Source of the DNA: an uncultured Bryobacteraceae bacterium
Lineage (GTDB): Bacteria > Acidobacteriota > Terriglobia > Bryobacterales > Bryobacteraceae
Direction: 5' to 3'
DNA: 7,076 nucleotides
Assembly (NCBI GenBank): GCA_937921835.1
Contig: CAKZVG010000614.1
Location: forward strand, 1 to 7,076
The notes beneath the pieces were generated by a model, which did not search any database, was not told where the DNA came from, and was given only the letters and a program-made list of their open reading frames with translations. Of the stretch, positions 1 to 6,466 are shown one piece after another. The translations under genes were made by a program, and so were the position numbers. Each line of letters begins with the position of its first letter. Position 1 is the stretch's first letter.

Positions 1-1
1 C

Positions 2-292
2 GAGCGTTCCTTCTACCGCGAAAACGGCCACACGGTGACCGGACTGCTGGACGTGAACCTGCCCGCGGTGCGCTCGCAGGCGCCGCGCATCAGCCTGGGC
101 GGCACGATGTATCTCGCCTCGGGAAGCCGGCCGACGGACTACTACCAGCCGCTGGCGCGCGTTTTCATCCCGTTTTGCAAACACGCCGGATTCCTGAGTG
201 AGTGGCGCTGGTACGGCTACTCCGAGCCCTTCTTCTCCTACGAGGGGTTCCGCGCGCATACCGCCTTCATCGGTCTCCGGCTCGGCATGTAG
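2..292 (+). CDS. Probable outer-membrane beta-barrel protein, C-terminal fragment
   Basis: The last 96 residues of a protein that begins before the window; the frame is open from base 2 to a TAG at 290-292. The sequence alternates polar and apolar residues in short stretches rich in Tyr, Trp and Phe, separated by turns containing Gly, Pro, Ser or Asp. This is the pattern of transmembrane beta-strands. The end, with YEGFR then a strand finishing GLRLGM, looks like the closing strand of a barrel, although the last residue is Met and not the usual Phe or Trp. The residues SRPTDYYQPLARVFIP and EWRWYGYSEPFF resemble what I recall of acidobacterial porin-like proteins encoded beside c-type cytochromes, some of them MtrB/PioB-like. 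That family name is an inference. The following gene, 81 bp downstream on the same strand, is a secreted multiheme cytochrome, which fits an envelope electron-transfer role. The barrel fold is fairly likely, the exact family uncertain. Confidence 0.6.
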   Translation, partial: ERSFYRENGHTVTGLLDVNLPAVRSQAPRISLGGTMYLASGSRPTDYYQPLARVFIPFCKHAGFLSEWRWYGYSEPFFSYEGFRAHTAFIGLRLGM

Positions 293-308
293 GAGGGCCG
301 GGATCTCG

Positions 309-316
309 GCTACAAT
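309..316 (+). promoter_or_regulatory. Candidate -10 element GCTACAAT upstream of the cytochrome gene
   Basis: TACAAT at 311-316 matches the sigma-70 -10 consensus at five of six positions and is an AT-rich spot in a GC-rich gap. The 12-mer at 305-316 matches, with one mismatch, the sequence around the TATAAT ahead of the lipoprotein gene (6478-6467, minus strand). No convincing -35 hexamer is visible 16-18 bp upstream, where the end of the previous gene lies. Transcription would start near 323, giving a leader of about 50 nt before the ATG at 374. Confidence 0.5.
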
Positions 317-373
317 AAACGGACGAAGCGGGACGCCGGTTGGCGCCGCCGCTCTCACTGGGACAGATCAACC

Positions 374-1465
374 ATGCGAATGCAAGCGATCGCCGCAGCC
401 GCGGCCGTGTTGTGCCAGGCAGCCCTGGCGGCCCCCACCATTCCGGGAGACGCGCGCCTCGGAGAAAAGGTCTTCTACGAACAGAAATGCGTCACCTGCC
501 ATAGCGTGAACGGCAAGGGCGGCGCGTCGGCGCCCGACCTCGGCAAGCGCACCGGCCGCGCCTTCACGCCGTCGGAGATGGCCGGGCTGATGTGGAACCA
601 CGCGCCCGAGATGTGGGCGGCCATTGAAAAGGCGGGCATCGAGCGCCCGAAGCTGACCACTGCGCGGGCGGCCGACCTGTTCGCCTTTTTCTACGCCGCC
701 CGCTACTTCGAACAGCGCGGCGACGCCGGCCGCGGGAAGCAGCTTTTCGCCTCCAAGGGCTGCGCCGCTTGCCATCCCTCGGGCGGCGCGGCGGGCAAAG
801 GCCCCGCCATCGCGCAATGGCAGTCGATCCTCGATCCCATCGAGTTCGCCACCCATCTGTGGAACCACGGCGGCGCGATGCGCAAGGCCATGGCGGCGGA
901 AAAGATGAGCTGGCCGGCCCTCAGCGGCCAGGAACTCACCGACATGCTGGTGTACCTGCAAAACCTGCCCGAGTTTCGCGGCAAGCCGGCCCACTTCTCG
1001 CCTGCCTCGGCCGAAACCGGCGAGCGGCTCTACACCCTCAAGGGCTGCATCACCTGCCACAAGGACGTGCGGGCGCTGGCCGCCAAATCGCAGGCGCGCA
1101 CGCTGGCCGACTTCGGCGCGGCCATGTGGCGCCACCGCATGCCCTCCCGGCAGGAACTCAACCGCGAGGAGATGCGGCGGCTGACCGGCTACCTGTGGTC
1201 TGCGCGTTACTTTGAGCCGGAGGGCGACGCGGGGCGTGGCGCCAAGGTCTATGCGGCGCGGCAGTGCGGAAGCTGCCACCAGAACGCCACCGGCAGCGCG
1301 CCCGCGCTGTCGGGCAAGGAGTTCAACAGTTTCAAGATGGTCGCCGAATTGTGGAGCCACGGCCCGGGCATGCTGGCCGGAATGCGTGAAAAGAAGATGC
1401 CTTGGCCGCGTTTCGGCGGGGGTGAGATGGCGGACTTGATCGCCTACTTGAATACCTTGAAGTGA
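374..1465 (+). CDS. Secreted tetraheme c-type cytochrome (four class I-like domains)
   Basis: A 363-residue periplasmic or envelope electron carrier. Residues 1-20 form a signal peptide (MRMQ, then an Ala-rich core, cleavage near ALAA|PT). Four CxxCH heme sites follow: C39-H43 (CVTCH), C130-H134 (CAACH), C225-H229 (CITCH) and C298-H302 (CGSCH). The protein is a tandem duplication of a two-heme unit: ARYFEQRGDAGRG (109-121) in the first copy corresponds to ARYFEPEGDAGRG (277-289) in the second. Domains 1, 2 and 4 share W-x-H-x3-M (W74, W163, W327); domain 3 is about 18 residues shorter and keeps WRHRMP. Probable distal ligands are M178, M256 and M342; domain 1 has I89 at that position. ATG 374 is chosen because the signal peptide starts there; the ribosome site is weak (GGGAC at 360-364). 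Redox partners are unknown; the upstream barrel protein and the downstream Crp/Fnr regulator are the obvious candidates for a functional link. The cytochrome call is secure. Confidence 0.93.
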   Translation: MRMQAIAAAAAVLCQAALAAPTIPGDARLGEKVFYEQKCVTCHSVNGKGGASAPDLGKRTGRAFTPSEMAGLMWNHAPEMWAAIEKAGIERPKLTTARAADLFAFFYAARYFEQRGDAGRGKQLFASKGCAACHPSGGAAGKGPAIAQWQSILDPIEFATHLWNHGGAMRKAMAAEKMSWPALSGQELTDMLVYLQNLPEFRGKPAHFSPASAETGERLYTLKGCITCHKDVRALAAKSQARTLADFGAAMWRHRMPSRQELNREEMRRLTGYLWSARYFEPEGDAGRGAKVYAARQCGSCHQNATGSAPALSGKEFNSFKMVAELWSHGPGMLAGMREKKMPWPRFGGGEMADLIAYLNTLK

Positions 1466-1475
1466 GCGGTCCGGT

Positions 1476-1489
1476 GCTACGCTTACAGT
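1476..1489 (+). promoter_or_regulatory. Candidate promoter for a leaderless Crp/Fnr transcript
   Basis: The 24-bp gap between the cytochrome stop and the GTG at 1490 contains GCTACGCT (1476-1483) followed by TACAGT (1484-1489), which abuts the start codon. With TACGCT (1478-1483) as the -10, transcription would begin at or next to the GTG. No Shine-Dalgarno-like sequence lies at a suitable distance. The -10 match is weak (T, A and the final T), so readthrough from the cytochrome gene is the main alternative. Confidence 0.35.
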
Positions 1490-2170
1490 GTGCCCGCTGA
1501 CAAGCCGCAAATCCTCTCGAACATCGCCCTGTTCGGCGGCATGGGCCGCGAGGAGCTCGAAGCCATCGCGGCCCGCGCGGTCGAAAAGCGTTACCCGGCC
1601 GGCGCCACCCTGTTCCTTGAGGGAGAGGAGTGCGCCGGAATGTTTATCATCGGCCGCGGGCAGGTGAAGATCTACAAGACCTCGTCCTCCGGCCGGGAAA
1701 TCACCATCGCGGTGGAATCGGCCCCCTCGACCGTAGCCGAACTGCCCATGTTCGACGGCGGCGATTATCCGGCCTCGGTATCCGCGCTCGACGACGTGCT
1801 CGCGCTGTTCATCGGCAAGCGCGATTTCTTTCAGGTCTGCCGCCAGCATCCCGAGGTGGCGCTCAAGATTCTGGCCGCCGTCGGCCGCCGCCTGCGCCAC
1901 CTGGTGGCGACGCTTGAAATCGTCACCTTCGGCAGCATCCGCCAGCGGCTGGCGCGCCTCATCCTGGAACTCGGCGACGCGGCCGGAAGCGACTCCTTTC
2001 CGCTCTCGATGACCCACCAGGAACTCGCTTCCCGGCTGGGGACGGTGCGCGAGGTCATCTCCCGCAACCTCAGCCGGTTTCAAGTGGATGGGCTGATCCG
2101 CATCGAGGGCCGCATGCTGCACATCCGCTCCCGCCAGGATCTGGAGCGGGAAGCCGAAACGGAGCTCTAA
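1490..2170 (+). CDS. Crp/Fnr-family transcriptional regulator
   Basis: A 226-residue cytoplasmic DNA-binding regulator of normal family length. Residues 8-120 form a cyclic-nucleotide-binding-type beta-roll (PAGATLFLEGEECAGMFII at 36-54, GRGQVKIY at 55-62, then MFDGGDYPASVSAL at 87-100). A long dimer helix follows (about 121-150), and a winged helix-turn-helix occupies about 174-211, with recognition helix near TVREVISRNLSRF (185-197). In cAMP-binding CRP the phosphate pocket reads roughly RSAT; here the aligned residues are YPAS (93-96), so the phosphate-contacting Arg is absent and cAMP binding is unlikely. The only cysteines are C48 and C117, too few for an Fnr-type [4Fe-4S] cluster. A Dnr/NnrR-like heme or nitric-oxide sensor, or another ligand, is possible but cannot be read from the sequence. 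The GTG start gives a natural N-terminus (MPADKPQILSNIALF). It follows the cytochrome by 24 bp and precedes the dehydrogenase by 4 bp. Confidence 0.93.
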   Translation: MPADKPQILSNIALFGGMGREELEAIAARAVEKRYPAGATLFLEGEECAGMFIIGRGQVKIYKTSSSGREITIAVESAPSTVAELPMFDGGDYPASVSALDDVLALFIGKRDFFQVCRQHPEVALKILAAVGRRLRHLVATLEIVTFGSIRQRLARLILELGDAAGSDSFPLSMTHQELASRLGTVREVISRNLSRFQVDGLIRIEGRMLHIRSRQDLEREAETEL

Positions 2171-2174
2171 GACC

Positions 2175-3689
2175 ATGCCGCTGCTGGACCGGTTGGGCAT
2201 CCAGGTCGTCAACTCCGGCGCCTGCTGGGGCGAATGGATTCCTTCACCCGGGGGCGGTGAGATGGCCTCCATTAACCCCTCCAACGGAGAACCCATCGCG
2301 CGCGTCCGCATGGCGTCCCAAGCCGACTACGATGCGGTCGTCAGGCACGCCGCCGGCGCCTTCCAGGACTGGCGGCTTCTGCCCGCGCCCCGGCGCGGCG
2401 AGATCGTGAGCGAAATCGGCGAGGAGTTGCGGCGCGCCAAGGATGACCTCGGCGCCCTGGTGTCGCTTGAGATGGGGAAGATCCGCGCCGAAGGTCTGGG
2501 CGAAGTCCAGGAGATGATCGACATGGCGGCCTTCGCCGCGGGCCTTTCGAGACAGCTCTACGGCTTCACCATGCAGAGCGAGCGCCCGGCCCACCGCATG
2601 TACGAGCAGTGGCACCCGTTGGGCCTGGCCGGCGTCATCACGGCCTTCAACTTTCCGGTGGCGGTGTGGGCCTGGAACGCGATGATCGCGGCGGTGTGCG
2701 GCGACTGCGTACTCTGGAAACCGTCCTCGGAAACCCCGCTTTCCGCCATCGCGGTCCAGAACATTTGCAACCGGGTGCTTGGTCGGCACGGCTGGCGAGG
2801 CGTCTTGAACCTGGTGATCGGCAAGGGTTCCACGGTGGGAGAAGCGATGCTGGCCGACCGCCGCCTGGCGCTCATCAGCGCCACCGGCTCCTGCCACCTG
2901 GGCTACCGCGTGGCCGAGGTGGTGGGCCGGCGGCTGGGGCGCACGATACTCGAACTCGGTGGCAACAACGGCGTGATTGTAATGCAGGACGCCAACCTCG
3001 ACCTGGCCTTGCGCGCGGTTCTGTTCGGCGCGGTCGGTACGGCGGGCCAGCGCTGCACCAGCATCCGGCGGCTGTTTCTCCAGAAGAGCATCGCCCGGGA
3101 TTTCACCGCGCGCCTCGTCAAGGCCTACGGGCAAATCCGCATCGGCGATCCCCTCGAGGAGGGAACGCTGATGGGACCGCTGGTAAACCGCCGCGCGGTC
3201 GAGGAGATGCTTCAGGGCCTGGAGCGCATCCGGCAACAGGGCGGGGAACTGCTCTACGGCGGCCAACCCCTCGCCCGCCCCGGCGGCTGCTTTGTCGAAC
3301 CCACCATCGTCCGGGCGGACCCCGCAATGCCGGTCCTCCGGGAAGAAATCTTCGCGCCTATCCTCTACCTGATCGAGTTCGAAACACTCGAAGAGGCCAT
3401 CGAATGGCACAATGATGTGCCGCAGGGACTCTCCTCGGCCATGTTCACCTCCAGCCTGATCGCGGCCGAAACATTCCTGAGCGCGCGCGGCAGCGACTGC
3501 GGCATCGCCAACATCAACATCGGCACCAGCGGGGCCGAGATCGGCGGCGCCTTCGGAGGCGAAAAGGAGACCGGCGGCGGCCGCGAGGCGGGCAGCGATG
3601 CCTGGAAAGCGTACATGCGCCGGCAGACGGTCACCATCAACTGGTCCGCCGAACTGCCGCTGGCGCAGGGGGTCCGCTTCGAGCTGTAG
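2175..3689 (+). CDS. amaB: ALDH7-family aldehyde dehydrogenase (alpha-aminoadipic semialdehyde / piperideine-6-carboxylate dehydrogenase type)
   Basis: A 504-residue NAD(P)-dependent dehydrogenase. Members of this family oxidise alpha-aminoadipic semialdehyde (in equilibrium with piperideine-6-carboxylate) to aminoadipate in lysine breakdown. Visible catalytic parts are N159 in AFNFP, K182 in WKPSSE, the general base E260 in ELGGNN, the nucleophile C294 in GQRCTS, and E391 in EEIFAP. The ALDH7 signature is strong near the C-terminus: TSGAEIGGAFGGEKETGGG (451-469), then GSDAWKAYMRRQT and LPLAQGVRFE. The N-terminus from residue 7 (LGIQVVNSGACWG) also aligns with the human ALDH7A1 pattern, supporting ATG 2175; GGAG at 2161-2164 lies 10 nt upstream. 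One oddity is ATGSCHLG (236-243) in place of the common FTGSTxxG cofactor motif. No other lysine-degradation gene lies in the window, so the substrate is inferred from family alone. Probably cotranscribed with the regulator 4 bp upstream. Confidence 0.93.
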   Translation: MPLLDRLGIQVVNSGACWGEWIPSPGGGEMASINPSNGEPIARVRMASQADYDAVVRHAAGAFQDWRLLPAPRRGEIVSEIGEELRRAKDDLGALVSLEMGKIRAEGLGEVQEMIDMAAFAAGLSRQLYGFTMQSERPAHRMYEQWHPLGLAGVITAFNFPVAVWAWNAMIAAVCGDCVLWKPSSETPLSAIAVQNICNRVLGRHGWRGVLNLVIGKGSTVGEAMLADRRLALISATGSCHLGYRVAEVVGRRLGRTILELGGNNGVIVMQDANLDLALRAVLFGAVGTAGQRCTSIRRLFLQKSIARDFTARLVKAYGQIRIGDPLEEGTLMGPLVNRRAVEEMLQGLERIRQQGGELLYGGQPLARPGGCFVEPTIVRADPAMPVLREEIFAPILYLIEFETLEEAIEWHNDVPQGLSSAMFTSSLIAAETFLSARGSDCGIANINIGTSGAEIGGAFGGEKETGGGREAGSDAWKAYMRRQTVTINWSAELPLAQGVRFEL

Positions 3690-3710
3690 ATCCTAGAGCT
3701 GTAGATCCTA
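3681..3710. repeat. Perfect 15-bp tandem duplication spanning two convergent stop codons
   Basis: The unit GAGCTGTAGATCCTA occurs at 3681-3695 and again, identically, at 3696-3710. The first copy holds the TAG stop of the aldehyde dehydrogenase (3687-3689). The second holds the stop of the opposing glycosyltransferase-like gene (CTA on the + strand, 3708-3710). Because 15 is a multiple of three, each gene has a second in-frame stop in the other copy (3702-3704 on +, 3693-3695 on -). The 18-bp gap between the genes has no convincing terminator hairpin. Confidence 0.95.
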
Positions 3711-5924
3711 TTCGATTCGGTACAGGCGCGAGCCGCCGCTTTCGCCCACCGGCCGGAGTCCCCAGGCGGCTGCGTTCTTGCGCAACTCCTCCGCGTAGTG
3801 GTCCCAGTCGTCGATGAGCAGGAAGTCGATGCCGAGCGCTTTCAAATCCGCCGTCGCCACGCGCTTCCAGGCTTCCCTCGGGTCGGCGTGCCAGCGCACG
3901 GGAGACTCGTCCAAGACCCGCCAGCGCTCGCCCTCGCCCCGGCCTTCCAGGCGCAGCCGGAGTCCGTGGATATCGCAAGCGCACTCGATCAGCACGCTGT
4001 CGGCGAGTTCGGGGCGCCGCATGTCCACCTCGATGAACATCCCGGCCGAGACCCTCTGGTAGGCGCGCCAGGGCGTCAGCGGCGAGTTGTCGAAGGCCTG
4101 CACCACGTCCCAGGGATTTGGATGAGCTTTCAAACGCCATTCGGGCGCGCGCGGGAGTTCCTTTGACTGACTGAAGATACGCAATTCGTTCACACCCCAA
4201 TCCTCGATTCCGGAGCCGGTCTCGGCCACCCGGATCCCGCGCAGCCGCTGCGGAGAAAACCGGAACAGGATGCGGCCGGTGGGCTGGAAATGCGCCGCCA
4301 GCGGCGACCACAACACCTGCTGGAGAACGTTGTTGGGCGCCAGTTCGTAACTCATCCGGACCTCGCGCGTGGTGTAGGCGCCGGCCGTTCCACTGATCGA
4401 GAAGACTTCGCTTCCGGGGGGCACATGCTCCTCGACCAGCCGGGCGCTGCGGTAGGTCTGAAGCCGCTGGTTGAGATACTCTTCTTGCGGTGTGATCCGC
4501 AAAGCGGCCCGCCATGGGATGTTGTTGATCCGCCAGGCATGGCGATCCGAATAGCGCTCGATCACAAACGGCCAGGAGAGCACGGCGTGGACCGCAAGCG
4601 CGGCCACGGCCGCGGGCTTCCAGCGCTCCAGCACCAGAGCCATCGCCAGCGCGAGGAAGGGAATCATCGGGATCAGGAAGCGGGTGCCGATGTTGGCCGG
4701 GTAGGTGCTGCCGAAAACCGCCGTAGCCAGCAGCAGAAGGCGGCCCGGAGACCAGCGCAAGGCGATGAACGCCAGTGGCGCCAGCAGAAAGACCGGGCCT
4801 AACAAGCCACCCAGGGCGCCGCCGTCCACCGTCACCGCCCAGGGCAGATTCCAATCCAGGCGAACGCCGTTGAAGGCGCTCATAGACGCTCTGTAACTCT
4901 CTTCAAAGCTGATGGTTACATATGGATTTGGGAACCAGTGATTGAAAAATGGAGCAAGTGGGTTCCCGGCCGTGATCCAGTTCTTCACCATCCACGGCGA
5001 TATCATTGTCAGGGCAGCACCGGACAGGGCTGTAAGCGCTTGCAGAAAACGTCTGGGGCTCTTCCACAGACGGATCAGGGTCCAGCCGGCGGCGAAGGGG
5101 AGGGCGGGGAATGCGGTGTATTTTACCGCATAGCAGAACCCGGACAGCATTCCTATTAAAAACAATGCGTTGAATTGTTTAACCTCAACCCATATGTGCA
5201 AACAATAAAACACCGCGAACAGAACCGCCGCCGCCGCCGCGTCGTTGTACGCCGAACTGGCGCTGATGCCCACCACCGGGCTTGCGAACACCAGCACCGT
5301 GGCGGCGATCCCCGCATCGCTGCGCCCGGTTCGGCGCGCGTAGCCCAGCATCAGCGCCGCCAGGGCGAAGAGAAACGCCAGGTGAACCAGGGCCGCCGAG
5401 GAGTGCCCGCCGAAGGCGAAAGCATGCAGAAACAGCATCTCGACGCCTTGCGAGAGGCACTCGTACATGCTCGCGGGCGCCGGCCGGAACCCACCCTCGC
5501 GCAAATAACGCGCGACCAGCCCGAGATGATAGCCCGCGCCGTCCGGGCTCGCCTCCGGCGCCAGCGCCCAAACGAAATAGACCAGCCCGAAGGCCGACAA
5601 GGGAAGCAGGAGCAGAAGGCGCTGTCCCGCTGACAGGGGGGCAACGGGCGGGGGCGGCTCCCGGCGGTCGCGGGACCAAACCAGCCGGCTCCCGATGGCG
5701 AGCACACTCACTGCCAGCAGCGCTTGCCAGGAAACCGCTCGCGCCGCGCACAGCAGGAAAATGGTGAGGCTGAGGACTGGCGCGCCGGCCAGAAACGCGA
5801 GCGCCGCTTCCTCGCTGCGCGGCAGGCGCGGAACGGTCAGGCGAAGCACCAGGCTTCCCGCCGCCATCGCTGTGGCGATGGTCAGCGCGCTTGCCGCCAG
5901 GATGAGGAGCGGTTGGATGGTCAC
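3708..5924 (-). CDS. Polytopic GT-C-type glycosyltransferase-like membrane protein with C-terminal discoidin-like domain
   Basis: A 738-residue protein. About the first 455 residues are many hydrophobic helices (for example 5-28, 41-60, 67-83, 102-121, 178-195, 205-222, 228-246, 252-262, 372-390, 395-410, 416-431, 437-453). The first large loop has PEASPDGAGYH (123-133); D128 sits where GT-C enzymes carry their catalytic acidic motif. KYT (268-270) and PWMVKNWITAGNPLAPFF (310-327) resemble motifs of bacterial GT39/ArnT-like enzymes, which use lipid-linked sugars outside the membrane. The soluble tail contains RLRGIRVAETGSG...WGVNELRIF (560-584) and AFDNSPLTPW with FIEVDMRRPE (610-639), patterns of F5/8-type C (discoidin) sandwiches. 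It ends with LGIDFLLIDDWDHY and a final SRLYRIE. The GTG start at 5924-5922 overlaps the TGA of the upstream lipoprotein gene (GTGA), which implies translational coupling. Acceptor and sugar are unknown, and some related proteins may not be active enzymes. Membrane topology is secure; enzymatic role is inferred. Confidence 0.8.
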   Translation of the reverse strand: MTIQPLLILAASALTIATAMAAGSLVLRLTVPRLPRSEEAALAFLAGAPVLSLTIFLLCAARAVSWQALLAVSVLAIGSRLVWSRDRREPPPPVAPLSAGQRLLLLLPLSAFGLVYFVWALAPEASPDGAGYHLGLVARYLREGGFRPAPASMYECLSQGVEMLFLHAFAFGGHSSAALVHLAFLFALAALMLGYARRTGRSDAGIAATVLVFASPVVGISASSAYNDAAAAAVLFAVFYCLHIWVEVKQFNALFLIGMLSGFCYAVKYTAFPALPFAAGWTLIRLWKSPRRFLQALTALSGAALTMISPWMVKNWITAGNPLAPFFNHWFPNPYVTISFEESYRASMSAFNGVRLDWNLPWAVTVDGGALGGLLGPVFLLAPLAFIALRWSPGRLLLLATAVFGSTYPANIGTRFLIPMIPFLALAMALVLERWKPAAVAALAVHAVLSWPFVIERYSDRHAWRINNIPWRAALRITPQEEYLNQRLQTYRSARLVEEHVPPGSEVFSISGTAGAYTTREVRMSYELAPNNVLQQVLWSPLAAHFQPTGRILFRFSPQRLRGIRVAETGSGIEDWGVNELRIFSQSKELPRAPEWRLKAHPNPWDVVQAFDNSPLTPWRAYQRVSAGMFIEVDMRRPELADSVLIECACDIHGLRLRLEGRGEGERWRVLDESPVRWHADPREAWKRVATADLKALGIDFLLIDDWDHYAEELRKNAAAWGLRPVGESGGSRLYRIE

Positions 5925-6457
5925 TCGATGAACCCGGCCTTGTACAGAGTGAAGCCAAGCCTCGCCCCGTCGAGCTCAGATACGTAGACTTTGTCGATCT
6001 CGGCAGCTAAGTAATTGTAGTCGTTATCTTTTAAGAGCTTTGAAGGCACAGGTTGCTTGAAAAGATACGGGCCCGGCTTCGGACAGTCTATCCGGCCGAC
6101 ACGCGCCCCGTTGACGAACACCGACACGCTCACCGGACCGGTCTTCTCGAATGTCGCCGGCACGACGTGAAATTCGACGACTGCTTTCAGGTTCGCCGTG
6201 GACCGCAGCAGGAAGCGCAACTCCGGGCGCTGGTTCGTCCAGCGCCATGCGCCTCCCTCAAGCGCCGGGCTGATGTCCCGGACGAAGAAGGACTCGGCGT
6301 TTGGCGCATCCATACTCACCAGCATCTGTGCGGGCGCGGCCTCGGCGTCCGGCAACGCTGGCCGCTGCATGGGAGGCGGGTAGCTCTCGGGGGCGCGGAC
6401 GCATCCGGCAAGCGACGCCAGCGCGGCCAGGGCGGGGAAGAAACGGTTCCTGCTCAC
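5921..6457 (-). CDS. Small lipoprotein with beta-sandwich-like domain, start GTG 6457
   Basis: A 178-residue envelope lipoprotein. With the GTG at 6457-6455 the N-terminus is MSRNRFFPALAALASLAGC, a textbook type II signal peptide with lipobox LAGC and lipidated C19. A Pro/Ala-rich tether follows (22-43). Residues about 57-176 look like one beta-sandwich: DISPALEGGAWRWT (61-74), PELRFLLR, VVEFHVVPATFEKTGPVSV (93-111), VFVNGARVG (113-121), then YNYLAAEIDKVYVSELDGARL and LGFTLYKAGF. I recall similar domains in acidobacterial envelope and glycosyltransferase-linked proteins but cannot name the family. A longer reading frame begins at ATG 6514, but it would bury the signal peptide 19 residues inside and place the TATAAT box within the coding region. 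The stop overlaps the start of the glycosyltransferase-like gene, so the two probably work together, perhaps with this protein binding glycan at the membrane surface. Confidence 0.82.
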   Translation of the reverse strand: MSRNRFFPALAALASLAGCVRAPESYPPPMQRPALPDAEAAPAQMLVSMDAPNAESFFVRDISPALEGGAWRWTNQRPELRFLLRSTANLKAVVEFHVVPATFEKTGPVSVSVFVNGARVGRIDCPKPGPYLFKQPVPSKLLKDNDYNYLAAEIDKVYVSELDGARLGFTLYKAGFIE

Positions 6458-6466
6458 CAGCCCTCG

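Noticed and set aside
198..509. 103-residue + strand frame across the gap and the start of the cytochrome gene
   Set aside because: Overlaps two better-supported genes in another frame and shows only Ser/Arg/Pro-rich low-complexity sequence.
368..2311. 647-residue open frame on the minus strand opposite the cytochrome and regulator genes
   Set aside because: The + strand holds two unmistakable proteins here. Long antisense frames are expected in GC-rich coding DNA, and the translation shows no domain or signal.
2244..3410. 388-residue minus-strand frame opposite the aldehyde dehydrogenase
   Set aside because: Fully covered by a conserved ALDH7 gene; composition is that of an antisense shadow rich in Ala, Arg, Gly and His.
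3690..3707. Bidirectional terminator between the convergent genes
   Set aside because: The 18 bp contain the direct repeat but no stable inverted repeat or T-run.
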